Source of the DNA: Temnopleurus reevesii | Taxonomy: Eukaryota > Echinodermata > Echinoidea > Temnopleuroida > Temnopleuridae | Assembly: GCA_036244855.1 (NCBI GenBank) | Contig: BQKZ01000706.1 | Location: 51,791 to 115,790, forward strand | DNA: 64,000 nt | Direction of reading: 5' to 3' | Part shown: piece after piece, positions 25,870-38,300 of the stretch | How the letters are laid out: each line of letters begins with the position of its first letter | How positions within the stretch are numbered: the first letter of the stretch is position 1 | Notes under the pieces: generated by a model | Seen by the model: only the letters and a program-made list of their open reading frames with translations | Told to the model about the DNA's origin: nothing | Databases searched by the model: none | Program-made: the position numbers and the translations under genes

Positions 25870-26600
25870 CAACCTACATGTAAATGTTCTGGCAATCTCC
25901 TAGTGTTACCCCAAGGAGTATTTCTGCACACGATACATTTGATTACTTCCTCAATAGTGTGATAATCCAGGTCGTATTTCATTGCAAGCTCTTAACACCT
26001 TCAAGTGGAATGACCGAGGAACTTGTATTCTACACGTATCTGCATGGTGTCTGGAGTTACATGAATGTTGTGTACATGGACAAGAGAGCATTTTCTATTA
26101 AAACTATTTGTAGTGTAACAGATAATGTTGCATTTGATGCAGAGCGCTACAAACCCACTTGCCCGCATGCCCGGGGCAACTAAATGAAGCTTTCGGGCAA
26201 GTAAATAAAATTGACACTTGCCCAAAAGGGCAAGTAGCAGCTTTTTTTAGTTTTCATCTACATGTACAAATTGGCATAGGCCATCAATTTGGGGCAAAGG
26301 AAATTTTGTTCGGGCAAGTGATTTGAAAACTTGGTTGCCCGACTGGGCAACTGGTGAAAACAATTCTTGTAGCACCCTGTCAGATGTTATTGTAAGTTAT
26401 CAAAATGTAAGCCCCCAGTATATTCCCGCTCATGATACATTTGATAACTTCCTCTACAGTGTGATAATCCAGGTAGTATTTCATTCTCAGCTCTTCACAC
26501 CTTCGAGTGTAATGACCGAGAAACTTGTCCTATCTGCATGGTGTCTGGAGTTACAATGTAGCTTGTATTGATAGACAAGAGAACATTTCCCTAAATCTAC
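25870..26600 (-). pseudogene. Tandem pair of ~190-bp segments with decayed minus-strand coding character
   Basis: Segments at about 25895-26100 and 26405-26590 are about 85% identical by eye. On the minus strand the right copy reads KFLGHYTRRCEELRMKYYL then DYHTVEEVIKCIMSGNILGA without a stop. The left copy reads the same frame as KFLGHST*RC*ELAMKYDLD then YHTIEEVIKCIVC, with two stops. The conserved frame and conservative changes (V/I in EEVIK) suggest relics of a coding unit. I do not recognise the family; a transposon or host gene fragment are both possible. A MITE lies between the two. Confidence 0.4.
26139..26384. mobile_element. MITE family G (GGGCAAGT element)
   Basis: The ends GCAGAGCGCTACAA and TTGTAGCACCCTG are imperfect inverse copies. 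Inside, GGGCAAGT and ACTTGCCC alternate several times (for example ACTTGCCCAAAAGGGCAAGT at about 26216). It is about 245 bp and non-coding. Confidence 0.7.
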
Positions 26601-27565
26601 AGTACAGTATGCATTACCTTTTCAAGGAGGTGCCAACCTTCTACAATATGCTTGAGGCTAGAAATTAAAATGTGAATCTAGCTAAAAGAAACATTTTCTC
26701 ATGAGAGAAAGCATATTAGGCTAAGATACTTTCTATCTTTGGCATAAATATGTTAATACATGTAGTTTTTTTGGTGGTTCTTTTTGGTGGTTCATATTAA
26801 ACATATAATGCCTCCATGAAATCTCATTTCAGACCTACTCTCCTCAGTCATATTCCAGAAGGATATACATCACTGATTCCCTTTGCCGGATATATTTTCA
26901 ATTAAAAAATATTTGAGAATATCTCTTGGTTCACTGTAAATGCAATTCCTTGGCATTGAATGTGATACATTCATATCTACAGTAGATCAAATACAGTAGC
27001 CTTACCTAAAGCCATGATATTGAATAGAGCCCTGGGAAATGTTTGTGTTAGGGGCAATATAAATGTTGAGTAATATAGGTATCATATCAAATCTTACTCC
27101 ACCATTTTAATGGAGATAAATTAGGTTTGGAAACTTGGAAATTTAAGAAAATACTGAATGTATACTTTGTAGATATTTATGCAAGAAGGATTTTGATTTT
27201 GAATTGTCATTTACACTGCTTTTCAGAATCATTGCACACAAAACAATGTACAGTGTATGTATTTGTCATATTTATAGCCATTTAATGTGAACAGTTCAAC
27301 ACACCTCTCACCAAATTGTGCCATGTAAAGGCAGCCAGAAAAGTATACTGCGTACTTTAGCATCAGCTGGGTTTACTCAGGGCTTAAATCATCATCGCAA
27401 AATGAAGGTGTGAGGGAAATTACATGTACAGGCATTTAGAAAATTTGATGATCATTGACTGGAAGCAAGATAGCAACTGATGGGGTATAAAAATGTGTAA
27501 TTAGCTTTCACGCATTGTTGTCTTTCTTGTTTTTGTACATGTATCTCATAAGCATGGATATTTTT
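26600..27565. other. No recognisable feature
   Basis: AT-rich sequence on the far (3') side of the NBEA-like exon 2; either intron or intergenic. Confidence 0.5.
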
Positions 27566-27742
27566 CAGGGAATAATTTCCCTGGTATCGCATCACGGTTT
27601 GCTATGCATTTTAGCAGGATTGCTATATAAAATGTATTTTGTGTAGCAACTCTTTTACATAGAACTGTATAGTAAGGAATTGTAAAAGTTTCTTCAATGT
27701 CTAAAACTTGTAATAAAATGTGAAAAATAAAATTAATCCCTG
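27566..27742. mobile_element. MITE family H copy
   Basis: Starts CAGGGAATAATTTCCCTGG and ends AATTAATCCCTG. Related copies lie at 54146-54319 and 57275-57449. Shared interior: TGGTATCGCATCA and AAAACTTG-AAT-AAATGTGAAAA. Confidence 0.75.
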
Positions 27743-29290
27743 TTTTTTATATACATGTACTATTATGCCCTGAACTTTAAAATATTGGCATAGAGAGGTG
27801 GAGAGGAGAGCCCATCAAAAAGTCCATAATAAGAGCATGCAACTTATCACATTTGGTGGATGAAATAATGTTACTCATACAGCAGAGTTTATCATTCATG
27901 TATTTCAATTTATCCCAGCTATGGTGATAAGAAATGATAGGGCTTCCCATGGGAGCTTCCAACCAAAGCCATCGGTATTAGTCATGCATAACATTACACA
28001 CAGCAAGGGGAAACACCTTCATGTACACTGCAATACGACACAGACCGAATGAATCAACAACCAGCTCCGCATGTAACCTCCTCGACCCAGCCAAGCTGCA
28101 CAAACACGGTCTTGATGAGCTGATCTCTGGAGAACCAGTCATGCGACCATTCTGACAGAATTCATTAACCCGAGACAAACCATCACAAAACAGCCTTTTC
28201 TCTTCTCAAAAGCACGGCTGTCCACCTTCATCATCAAGAAATATCACAAAGTAACCACGAAGCCGAGATTGCGCTGTTTTTTTATTCCCGTGCAGAGTTT
28301 GGTCGGCGGAAAGAGTGGAGAGCGCGTAAATCTCGTTGACAACGATACCTAGCATCCTAATTGGATTCTGGGTTTGGTACGGCGGGACGAGGAACGGGAT
28401 GAGGATCGGGGGAGGATAAGAGAATCATGAAACTAGAGACAAACATTCAATCAAACCCATCTTACTATTCCACGTTTTGATTTGGGAGAGAATGACATCC
28501 AGAAGGAACTTTTTTTTTTCATGCATCATCAAAAATTTGGGAGGAGGCAATTTCAGACGCCGAGATTCAATTCATCGACCAGGCTGGATGCGATGGGTCG
28601 TAAAATAAAATAATGCACAAATGATGCAGCAGGTAGTCAATAATTTTTGCCAAAGGCAGCAAATATTGCATTTACTGAAAAAAAAAATGTAATTATGTGA
28701 GGGACGCTACATTCTCACAAAAATACTTTCATCATTTCTATAGCAAAATCATTGTTTTTCTGCAATTTGCCAAGTCCTTTTGTAATCATGGTTTTCACAT
28801 ATTCTCTTTTTCAGAACCATACATATACACTGTAAAAATGTAAAGAAACTATATATATGTATAGTAGCCAATCAAATAAAAATGAGTGTACAAAACCTTA
28901 ACAAAGAGAAATGAGCACTCAGGAGATCAAAAAAAAAAGAGGGCTTAAACTAATCAATCTACATGTATTCAACTAACCCTGAATAGGGAGGTACAAAACA
29001 CAGATCACAGAGTACTCAACTGGACTAAGAATCGGGTTCAATCAGTGCTTCTATGCGACTTCAGCTTTACATTTGCACTACGTTTCATCCAATCAGTGAA
29101 ACATGCTTTCTCAAAAAACTTAATAATCATAATAACACATGGATCTTATATACCGATTTCCATCCTATAATAGATGCTAAAGGTGCTCAGAGCAAATTAA
29201 TCAACGTAACGAAATACAACATAACGAAAGTCAAATATAATGAAATCCTGATTCCTTGACCTCCCCTTGAGACTGTGATCAGTGACTTAC
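27743..29290. other. Presumed NBEA-like intron 2 sequence with a GC-rich island
   Basis: The segment 28195-28440 is distinctly GC- and CpG-richer than its surroundings (for example GTCGGCGGAAAG, GGCGGGACGAGG) and non-repetitive. No exon is recognised in it, so it is a candidate regulatory element or a non-coding exon. Confidence 0.45.
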
Positions 29291-29395
29291 CTGCAGAGTG
29301 ACCGAACAGTGTTCCAGCATGTCCACTAGGTGACCAATATTGTCCGGCTCTTGGATGATGAAGTTAGACTCCAGGTCAAAGTTACCACCAACAAT
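29291..29395 (-). CDS. NBEA/LRBA-like: NBEA/LRBA-like coding exon 2
   Basis: This is a 105-bp, 35-codon, phase 0/0 exon with acceptor TCACAG and donor CAG^GTAAGT. It reads IVGGNFDLESNFIIQEPDNI followed by GHLVDMLEHCSVTLQ. It matches the family segment LVGG-FDLEMNFIIQ--ESI--M--LLE-CD-TCQ at nearly every conserved position. The next family exon should start with A-E-[IV]-W-S-M-F. I looked for the reverse complement of that motif to the left and did not see it. Confidence 0.93.
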
Positions 29396-32300
29396 CTGTG
29401 ATGGAAACAAATTAGAGATCCAAAGTAATTTTTTTCTGCTTCATATTCTGGAAAATACATGATATGCAAATGTCATGAAGTGTATTAATTTGAAGAATGT
29501 ATTTCAATTAAATGTTGAAATAGAATGAGGAGCTATAGAAACCCACTTACCAAGTGCAAGTGATGATGTTGTGTGGAAAGAATTCCTCTAAATCATTTGC
29601 AAGCTCAACTGATCAAGACTTTGATAAAATATTTTCCTCAATTTGACTTGTGCATTTCATTATCTGTAAACATATTATGTCTTGAAGTGATTCTTGCCTC
29701 ATTCCGACATGAATAAAGACTGTTTGTTCAAATTGATATCATTTCTTTGTATCTTTGGATTCATCTTGAATCTTGAAAGAGTACTCTCTAAAAAAGCTTA
29801 GGCACTGTCCTGGAGAGGGCTTGTGTTGCGGTGTGGGCACCGAGTATGCTGATGCTTATCAACCATCAGCATAAACATACAGTGTAACCTTTGGCATGAG
29901 ATCTCATATGTGGTATGCTAAAACTAAGACATAAAATACCAATAAGTGTTCCTGTCAACATTGAAAAAAAAATGAAATTGGAACACTTTGTGCAAGGGGG
30001 TCACGCCATCATGATTGCCAAGGCAACAATTCTGAAATATTTCTTTCCAATAACTGTTTTTCAGGGGTATATCAATGTTTCAGGCGGACATTTTCTGTGA
30101 TATAGGAACCATTCTGAATTTGGAATTCTGATCCAAACGTCAGGATCGGCACCTAATATCAGGATTATTCCAACAAAATCAGAAAACTTCACACATTTGA
30201 ATAAGAAATTTGGGCAATCACATATTCTTCATGGGCCAATTAAAATTACTATCACTTGCCGAATCAGGCAATGGACAGATAAAAATTTGTGAAGGCCACA
30301 AATGTTGTCATTTGCAGGTATTATAAAAATGAAAATAAAAAATCTCATGATAGTTTTTCAGATATTTCAATTCAATTCTAACAAGTTGAAAAATAACTTG
30401 AAAATACATAGCCTACAGTTTATTAAAACTGATTTTCTAGCGATATGATATTTTTCCTATTATTCATCAGAAAAATAGTATAAAAGAGTGGAAAAATAAT
30501 AAACTGTATATTACTCCACCTTCCTTTTAGCTAAATGAATACAGTGTCAGCAGAAGCCTTCATATCAACTGAATAAACAAGTTATAATCTGGTTACCATG
30601 CCAACCCCTACATCGTCATATAAAATCCATTCATCAAAATGGATTTATGTTCAAAGACAATTTACTTCTATTATTGCTCTGCGAGTCAGGGCAGCACTGT
30701 AAGCGTAATACCTTTCTGTTGAAAGCTATGGATTTTAGTTTTCTAAATTTCAGTTTGACTTCTCTACTCTATATTGACCTATCGTTCTTGATCTTTACAC
30801 TGCATTACCTTCTATTAAAAATCTCCACAATGTCTCTCTTTCTCTCTCCCCTTTCTCTTTCTCCCTTTCTCAATTCTCTTTCTCCTTTTCCCCAATTCCC
30901 TTTCTAAATTTCCCTTCCTCTTTCTCCATTGCCCATTTTTCTTTCTCCCTCTCTCCTTTCTCTTTTTTCCATTTCTCTTTCTCCTTCTTTCCTTCCACCC
31001 CATCCTTTTCCTAGTTCTCTTTCTCTACCTTTCCTTTCTCTTTCTCCCTCTCCCCTTCTCTTTCTCCCTCTCTCCGTTTGTCTTACTCCATTTCCCCTTA
31101 CTCTTTTACCCTCTTCTCCTTCTCTTTCTTCCTCTCCCAATTATCATCTCCATACATTTTACATTCATTCTCACGTTCTCTTTCCTTCATATACTGTTCT
31201 CTCTTACATATTTTTCTATCCCCCTATTTCCTACTCATATGCTTTCTTTTTTTTCTATTCCATTATTTCTCTTTTTTGCTTCATTTCCCTTCTCTTTTTT
31301 ATTCATTCTGTCTTCCTTGTTCACCCCTTGTTTCATTTTCATCTATCCATCTCGACCACTTTCCCTTCATATAACCTCATGCAGTTTTCCTTTTTATCCC
31401 ATCCGTTTCTCTTAACCAACGCCCTGGAAGCTGCATGTCCAATGCCGAAGCTTTTCATCCTTGGTTTAAATCCTATCCTTTGGGTATCATGAATGGCAAG
31501 TGCACATCCTGTACTCAGATCTAATACAAAGATTGGATACTGCCCAACAGCAGGATTGCAAATGCACGCTGTTCTGTACTCACTTTCATTTTTATTTCAA
31601 GCGCTCTATAAATTCATCCTCTTGATAATTCAACATACAGCATATACATGTATCATAATTCATAAAATACTTTGACTATATACAGTGTATTCATTCACTC
31701 AACCTACCTTTTTTAATATCCTCTTTTTCTATTTATATAAAAACCACATGTGAATGTAGGGTTTCTGCATAAGTGTAATAAACACACGGCTGTGTTTAAT
31801 ATTTGCACATACTTCCATTCCATTGTCTTGTGTTATTCATTCTTGCTCTCCCTACTCATTAGTTTAATTATTCATTCCCTGTAATTAATATTGTATTGAA
31901 TATGAACCACATTTATACAGTAGTGGTGATACATTTTAGTTTAATAATAGATATCACATTAAAAGACTGTACAGTATAAAATGTACACATTACACCCCGT
32001 AGGTGAATACTAGAATGTGTTTAATATGCAAAATTACCTACATTGAATTGAAACATTCATGTTTAATACATTTTCACTGTAAACTTGAGTGTTTTTGTTT
32101 AATTCCATCAACAATTCCATTCTAATTGAACTCATGTGATTGTGCACCTTGAATAAAAATAAAACATTAAGGCCAATACATCCAATACGTTCCACATACA
32201 TGCAATACATTCATTTGAAGAGCTCTGGCTACCGTCCACATTTAGCTCTCGATTCTGTCAACCTAAACTCAAACCAGTGTCCACCCAAACGCAGCAACAC

Positions 32301-35300
32301 AAGACGCTCCAATCAATACTTGGTCCTCTGGACAAATTTAAAACCCAATTATCTTTGGGACCGCCACCATTTGGAGTAATGACCAACTACTATACAGAAT
32401 GGGTGCTGTATAAACATTGGTGATAATACTGTGCAATTATACTCTGTTTAGTGGGAATTAAAACAGTGCTAATGGAGAAGATGTACTTTGTAAATTGAAT
32501 CTCAAAGCCTTCACAAAGTGCATATAAATTTGACAGCACATTTTCCTTTAAAATGACTGCGTGACCATCAATTTAAATAAGAAGCATCTGTCTTGAGTCA
32601 TAAAATATTTTTATACTTTGTCAACATTGCAAGTAAAATAGAATTCTGCAAATTGTATATCAAACTTTTACTGTACATGTACAATACAAGTCAGGATTTT
32701 TTGCCAATGGTTTATACTATAATTGTATCACTGTGTACATAACTGTATATTTCAGAATAATAGACCAGCTCTGAGCTTTCATAGAGATAACAGGTAGCGA
32801 ATGATTCTTGTTTGCACTGTATTTGCAAACTTCTTATTGTATGGGGTCCTAAATTTTGCATTCATAAAGATACTTATAGGTAAATGTTAGTGTAAATAGG
32901 GTAAGTTAACTAAATGAACTACAGACTCTAGATCTCAAACAAGGATATCAATTTCTCTACCATATGTGCATAAAATATATATACATGTGTCTGTTTTATA
33001 GATTTAGTGCCTGAGTGAAAACTGGATTCTATAAAAGTGAAAATGGGTTATTTATGTAAGTAGAACAATGCTGCACCCTACAGCCATGCGCACACAGTGT
33101 ACACATGTCTCCACAGCTTTGCGATTGTTACGGTGATAGTGTTTACAACTGTTTCCGTTACAATCTGTTCGCACAAATCTAGGGCACAAACTGGGGTACC
33201 TTGTGTTTCTTGTCATGGAATTTGTTCAATGCTTTGTTTTTTGTTTCTGTTTGTTTTATAACTTTTCTCCAATGCTTAGCAGCGCTTCTACATGTATAAT
33301 TCCCTCCTCCCACAACAACAACACCCCCCTCCCTCCCCACCTCATTTTTGTCAAGGCAGATTGGTGGGGCACGTGCATATGTATTTATTACTAATTTCAA
33401 CTTGATAAGCTTCTGCCGGTCTGCATACGTGTAATTTTATAACATTCACATGATTCCGCTGAAAAATGTAATAAGTGATGTGAGCTATAATGTAATTTGG
33501 AATTCTGTGAAAATCTAAACTAATCATTATTTTCTGCAGAATCTAAAAAAAAAGATCTTCCCCTACAGGACCATTATATTAAAAAAATGATTTCAAAATA
33601 GCCTACCTCATCTTGCCATAAACTTTTAGAATCCATCACAATAAAAAAATCAAATATCAAACATTTTTTCACACTTGATGATCCTCCAATATGTGAGATG
33701 CATGAATTTACGAGAGCAAATTTCAAAGTTCAATGTCTAATTTTTCCCATTCATCAACGGCTGAATGGCAAATAAAGCATATAGAGATGAAAGCCAAATT
33801 TGCAGCATGAATAACATTTTCAACCCTATGAATTTATTTGTCTGCATGGATACAGGCTTTCACATCCTGTTTCTCAGTGATCAATATGCTGATTATTAAA
33901 GCTTGTAAATGTCTGATCCTCTGTTCTCATTGCCATTATTATAAAATAAAAAAGGGTATATGTTCATACAGTGTACATGTAGATGATATTCCACAGAAAA
34001 ATGAATACAATTACCTCCAAAAAAGATGTTCAGTTCCATCCCTAAAAACCCCTACACGTATAAAAATGGTTTAACATTAAATCTTTACTCCCCTATCCCT
34101 TTATACACTGTTAATTTCCAATAAAAAAATATGTTTAACCATGTACACTCTGCAAAATATATTAAGGACTCACTATCAAATGTGTACATATATAAATGTT
34201 ATAGAAGGCTTAATATTTCTGGAAGTACTTGCATTTCCATCGTTTTTATTTTCGCACATGAATATTTTCAGTTGGTATGTCTGTTCATCCACTACACGTC
34301 CTGCAATGTGAGTTTAATGTCTAACCACACAGATCTATATACAAATATCTCATAACCAAACCTCAGCAGTGGGTACATAACGCGGAACTGTCTAATCCCT
34401 TTATGGATTAGCGTCCTGATGAATACTGATCTGGGATTAAAGTCTTATTAATCTCATGATGAGGCTTTCATCACTTCATCAGCGAGATGACTCCGTTTGC
34501 CGACCGACGACGACGAGCCATCCCGTCTTCAACTTCCTGCTAAAATTGGCTCGGGAAATTTCACGCCTGATGTACCATCGCGGAAATTATGGAATATATG
34601 ACGGATAGATGACTGGCAATATACATCCATATTCTCTCGGAATAAGAGAGGCCTGAAGTGGGAGGAATGCAGTGTGCACAGCTGTATCATAAAAAAACCT
34701 GTTGATTACCCTACACTTTGCATTCACACATCATACGACAAGATGAACGTTTCAGTCACAGATTTTTCTTCTTTCATACTGAGAGCAGGGTTGCCAACCA
34801 TTCTGAATACATATATATGAAGTTAATTTTGTTATATAAGACTTTCATCAAGAGCGAATGGCTAAGAAAATTTGGTTATTGTTTTTATATTTGCTCTCAC
34901 TGTTGTTCAGATGTTGTTCACTGAACTTGCATTATTTACGTTTGAATTTTAATCTCAGATATATATTCAAGAACTGTTGGCATCTCGGAGAGAGTCAATA
35001 TTTACATGGAGTAAGAGCACTTTGCATAATCAATTTATTACTTTGAAAGGGGAATTTACTAGACTAAGGTTCATGTATATTGATTCATCATATAGTGATT
35101 TGAATGTGAATGAAGGTCTGTGCATTGTAAGTCAAAAGGCCCGCAAATGTAAACGTTCTTGATCGTAAATGGATACAGGATATATTACGTGCATTATTTA
35201 TGTTTTTTACCTTTACGCTCTGATGCCACAGATTATTATTGTACAAGAAATTTTCAGGCTCGCTTTCAGAGCCATACATTTGTATTTTAAACAATATACT

Positions 35301-38300
35301 GTATTTATAAGCTGAAATTTTTGCAGAGGTTTTATTTTCGCGAATTTCATGACCATGAATTCACTCTTAATTCACTGACTACACTACATGCCTACACTGT
35401 TAGATACATAGACCTGTGTACAAAGATATTTCAAAACATGAAATACCAACCCGCTGATATGTCAATATGTCTAAAATTCAGTGAATTTGGTAAAATTTAT
35501 GCTAAAATTATGGCTTGAGTTTGAAATGAATATTTCATATTTAGATGATTGAGGTAACAAAAAAGCTCAATTAAAATGGGATTTAAAATATATGTTCAAT
35601 AACAAATTGACTTGATAGACCTCCTCAGTGACACTAATTAAAAAGAACAAAAATCATTCCAACTGGTTGTACAAGATGTTCATAATGGTAAATCATAAAT
35701 CTCCATGGAAACACCAGAATATAATTATCAAAATTATATTCTTCTTCCATTCCCAGTGTTAGAAAATACCTCTCTTGGTCTGAACTGAATAGAATTAACA
35801 TTTCTAAAAATAAAAAATGGAAATGATTTCGCCTGATGAGTACATAATTTCCCTAAACCTGCAGTATACATGCACAATGTACCTGTAGCTTGTCTGGGTT
35901 ATCCATTGAATTTCCCATTACTGTGATACATGGTTTGCAAGTGCATGTATTATACACACAGTTTCCAGATAAAATCAATGTGAGGCTGATGGAAATTATC
36001 AGAGATGTGAATTAATTTACATGCCAAGGTCATGGATAGCTATATGGAAAATTTCTACTTGATCATTATCAGAAGTTTTGTGGAACTGTATTATTGGTAT
36101 GACTTATGAAGTGAAAAAAAAAGGTTTAATAATATTGGGCAGACGAGGGGCCCTGTTACATAAAGATTTGTGATTTAATGGCTACTAAAAATGGCCAATC
36201 AAGTTCTTTGTTATATGCACATTTTGTTAATAGAATTACCAGTAACCAATTAGAATTGCTCTTTGAAATTGGTGACTAATCACAATACCTTTATGTTCCG
36301 GGGGGGGGGGGGGGGCTGTTCTTATTGTAGATCATGTCTAGGCATTAAAATACCTTCTGATATCTAGTTTTGGTTTTAAGAAAGGGAAAATAAATGTTTT
36401 CAGAATTGCGCAAAACTTGATAAGAATTATGCTAAAAAAATCATAAATGAATAATATGCCCTAAATGACTCAAAAGCTACATGTACAGTGTAAATCTAAT
36501 GAAAGAGCTGTGGGCAAAGGCAGTTAAAAAAAAATTGGCTTTTGGGCCGACAAATATTATACAGAACTTTGTCCCATGTTTCCCATTTTAATTATTACTT
36601 TTTCAATAACCAGTCGGAGTACTTGTTTAAACTTCCCACGTGAAAACAAACCTTCAGAATTATAATAATATACATATTTTCCAACTCATTCGGATATCCC
36701 GGTAAGTGAAAAAAATTATAAGCACTGGATACATACATTAGCTTTAAATATTTAATTAAATATTACCCTAGAAATATTTTCGTCCTAATATCAAACCCGG
36801 AAAATGAGGAATAATGTAAAAGTATATATACATTGCAACATATTGAGAAGCAAGCTTCTTTTTTTTTAATTTGTATTTCAGGCAGGCTTCATATATACTA
36901 GTACCCAAATATTGATCTACAAATTGTTGAATGCAATTTTGTGTTTTATTGCAAGACATTCCAGCCAGTTGTAATTGAAAAGAGATACATGTACAGTTGT
37001 ACTTACATCCACGAAGTAATACAAAAATTGAAAACGTGATTTCTGAGTAAAAATTCATGTTCATACATGTACTTGTAGAGTACATGTACATGTAGAGTAA
37101 GACAAATTTTTGTACAGTACTGGCTAGCAATTTAACATTAAGACCAATTTATAAATAAATTTCCATAGAAATGAAAAAAAGAATGTTAACACTCTACTAT
37201 CTAATTGCTGTACATATCTTTGTGCTAATTATTATGTGAACATGGCCATGTATGCATTTCTACAAGAGAACCACAGAATGCATGTACTACATGTAGGCAG
37301 TTGTGCTGTAAATATGCAGGCTCGCAATAAATTAGCATTTCAATCATTTCCTTTATCACTCCAGTTCTACATTGATGAAATAGAATATTTTGTATGGTTT
37401 CAAGTTACTCTCCATTTCAATCATTACATACCCTGTTTTTGTGCTGCAAACACATGTGTATGGTGAGCACACCCAGTACAGATGGAATTGATAATTTATT
37501 TCCTTTTTGTAACTGTAGAGCAGCATCTGATTAGAATAGGGGTATTCACAAATGGTTTTAACCAGGATGCACACGCACACATACATACAACTGTACGTGT
37601 ATAGGAAATTAAAGCTGGTAGAAGGTATAATCTTAAAAAAATATCTTTATAAAGCAAATTGAAACATTTTTTTAAGATAATCAATAAATTTATCAATTAC
37701 CACTCCTAAAATCATACTGATAATAGTACAATGTGCTTGCTTTTATTAAACAAACAATCTAGTGTGTAATAAACTTTATTGTGAATTGTTTGTGCAAATT
37801 CCACAAGGGTCAGTGGTCCCAAGAAAGATTGATGTTGCTTCCCAAAGAGCAGTTACATAGCTCAGGGTCCCCGTACAAACTGTAGGTGTGAGCTCAATAG
37901 AAATGCATGTAAATTTTCAAAAATTTGATCGCCAAAAAATGCCTAAAAACAGTATGTCAGTCACCCACAATGCATGAATCTCACAAACAATGTGAAAGAC
38001 TTGGCATGCATGCACTGCCAGTAAATTTCACAGAGGAAACCTCAAAACAATTGGTACCTGTAGGAATGGCAGGGTATACAAGTACAGTGTAGAGCTTCTT
38101 AAATTTGTGGCCGAAGGGGGAAGATGCAACCTATATACATGTATCAATGTACGTCCTAAGAACTTGATGTTTATTGGTAATTTTTTACACATGTACATGT
38201 ATATGTTCATGTACATGTATGTGCACACCATAATTGCCGTGGAATAATACACAGTCACTCTAACCGAGGTCAGCCTACAGACCATACAGTTTACATACAT

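Noticed and set aside
29053..29259. 68-codon plus-strand frame close to NBEA-like exon 2
   Set aside because: It is on the opposite strand, with no family resemblance and no splice context.
30929..31492. 187-codon Ser/Pro/Leu/Phe-rich frame
   Set aside because: A product of the polypyrimidine tract.
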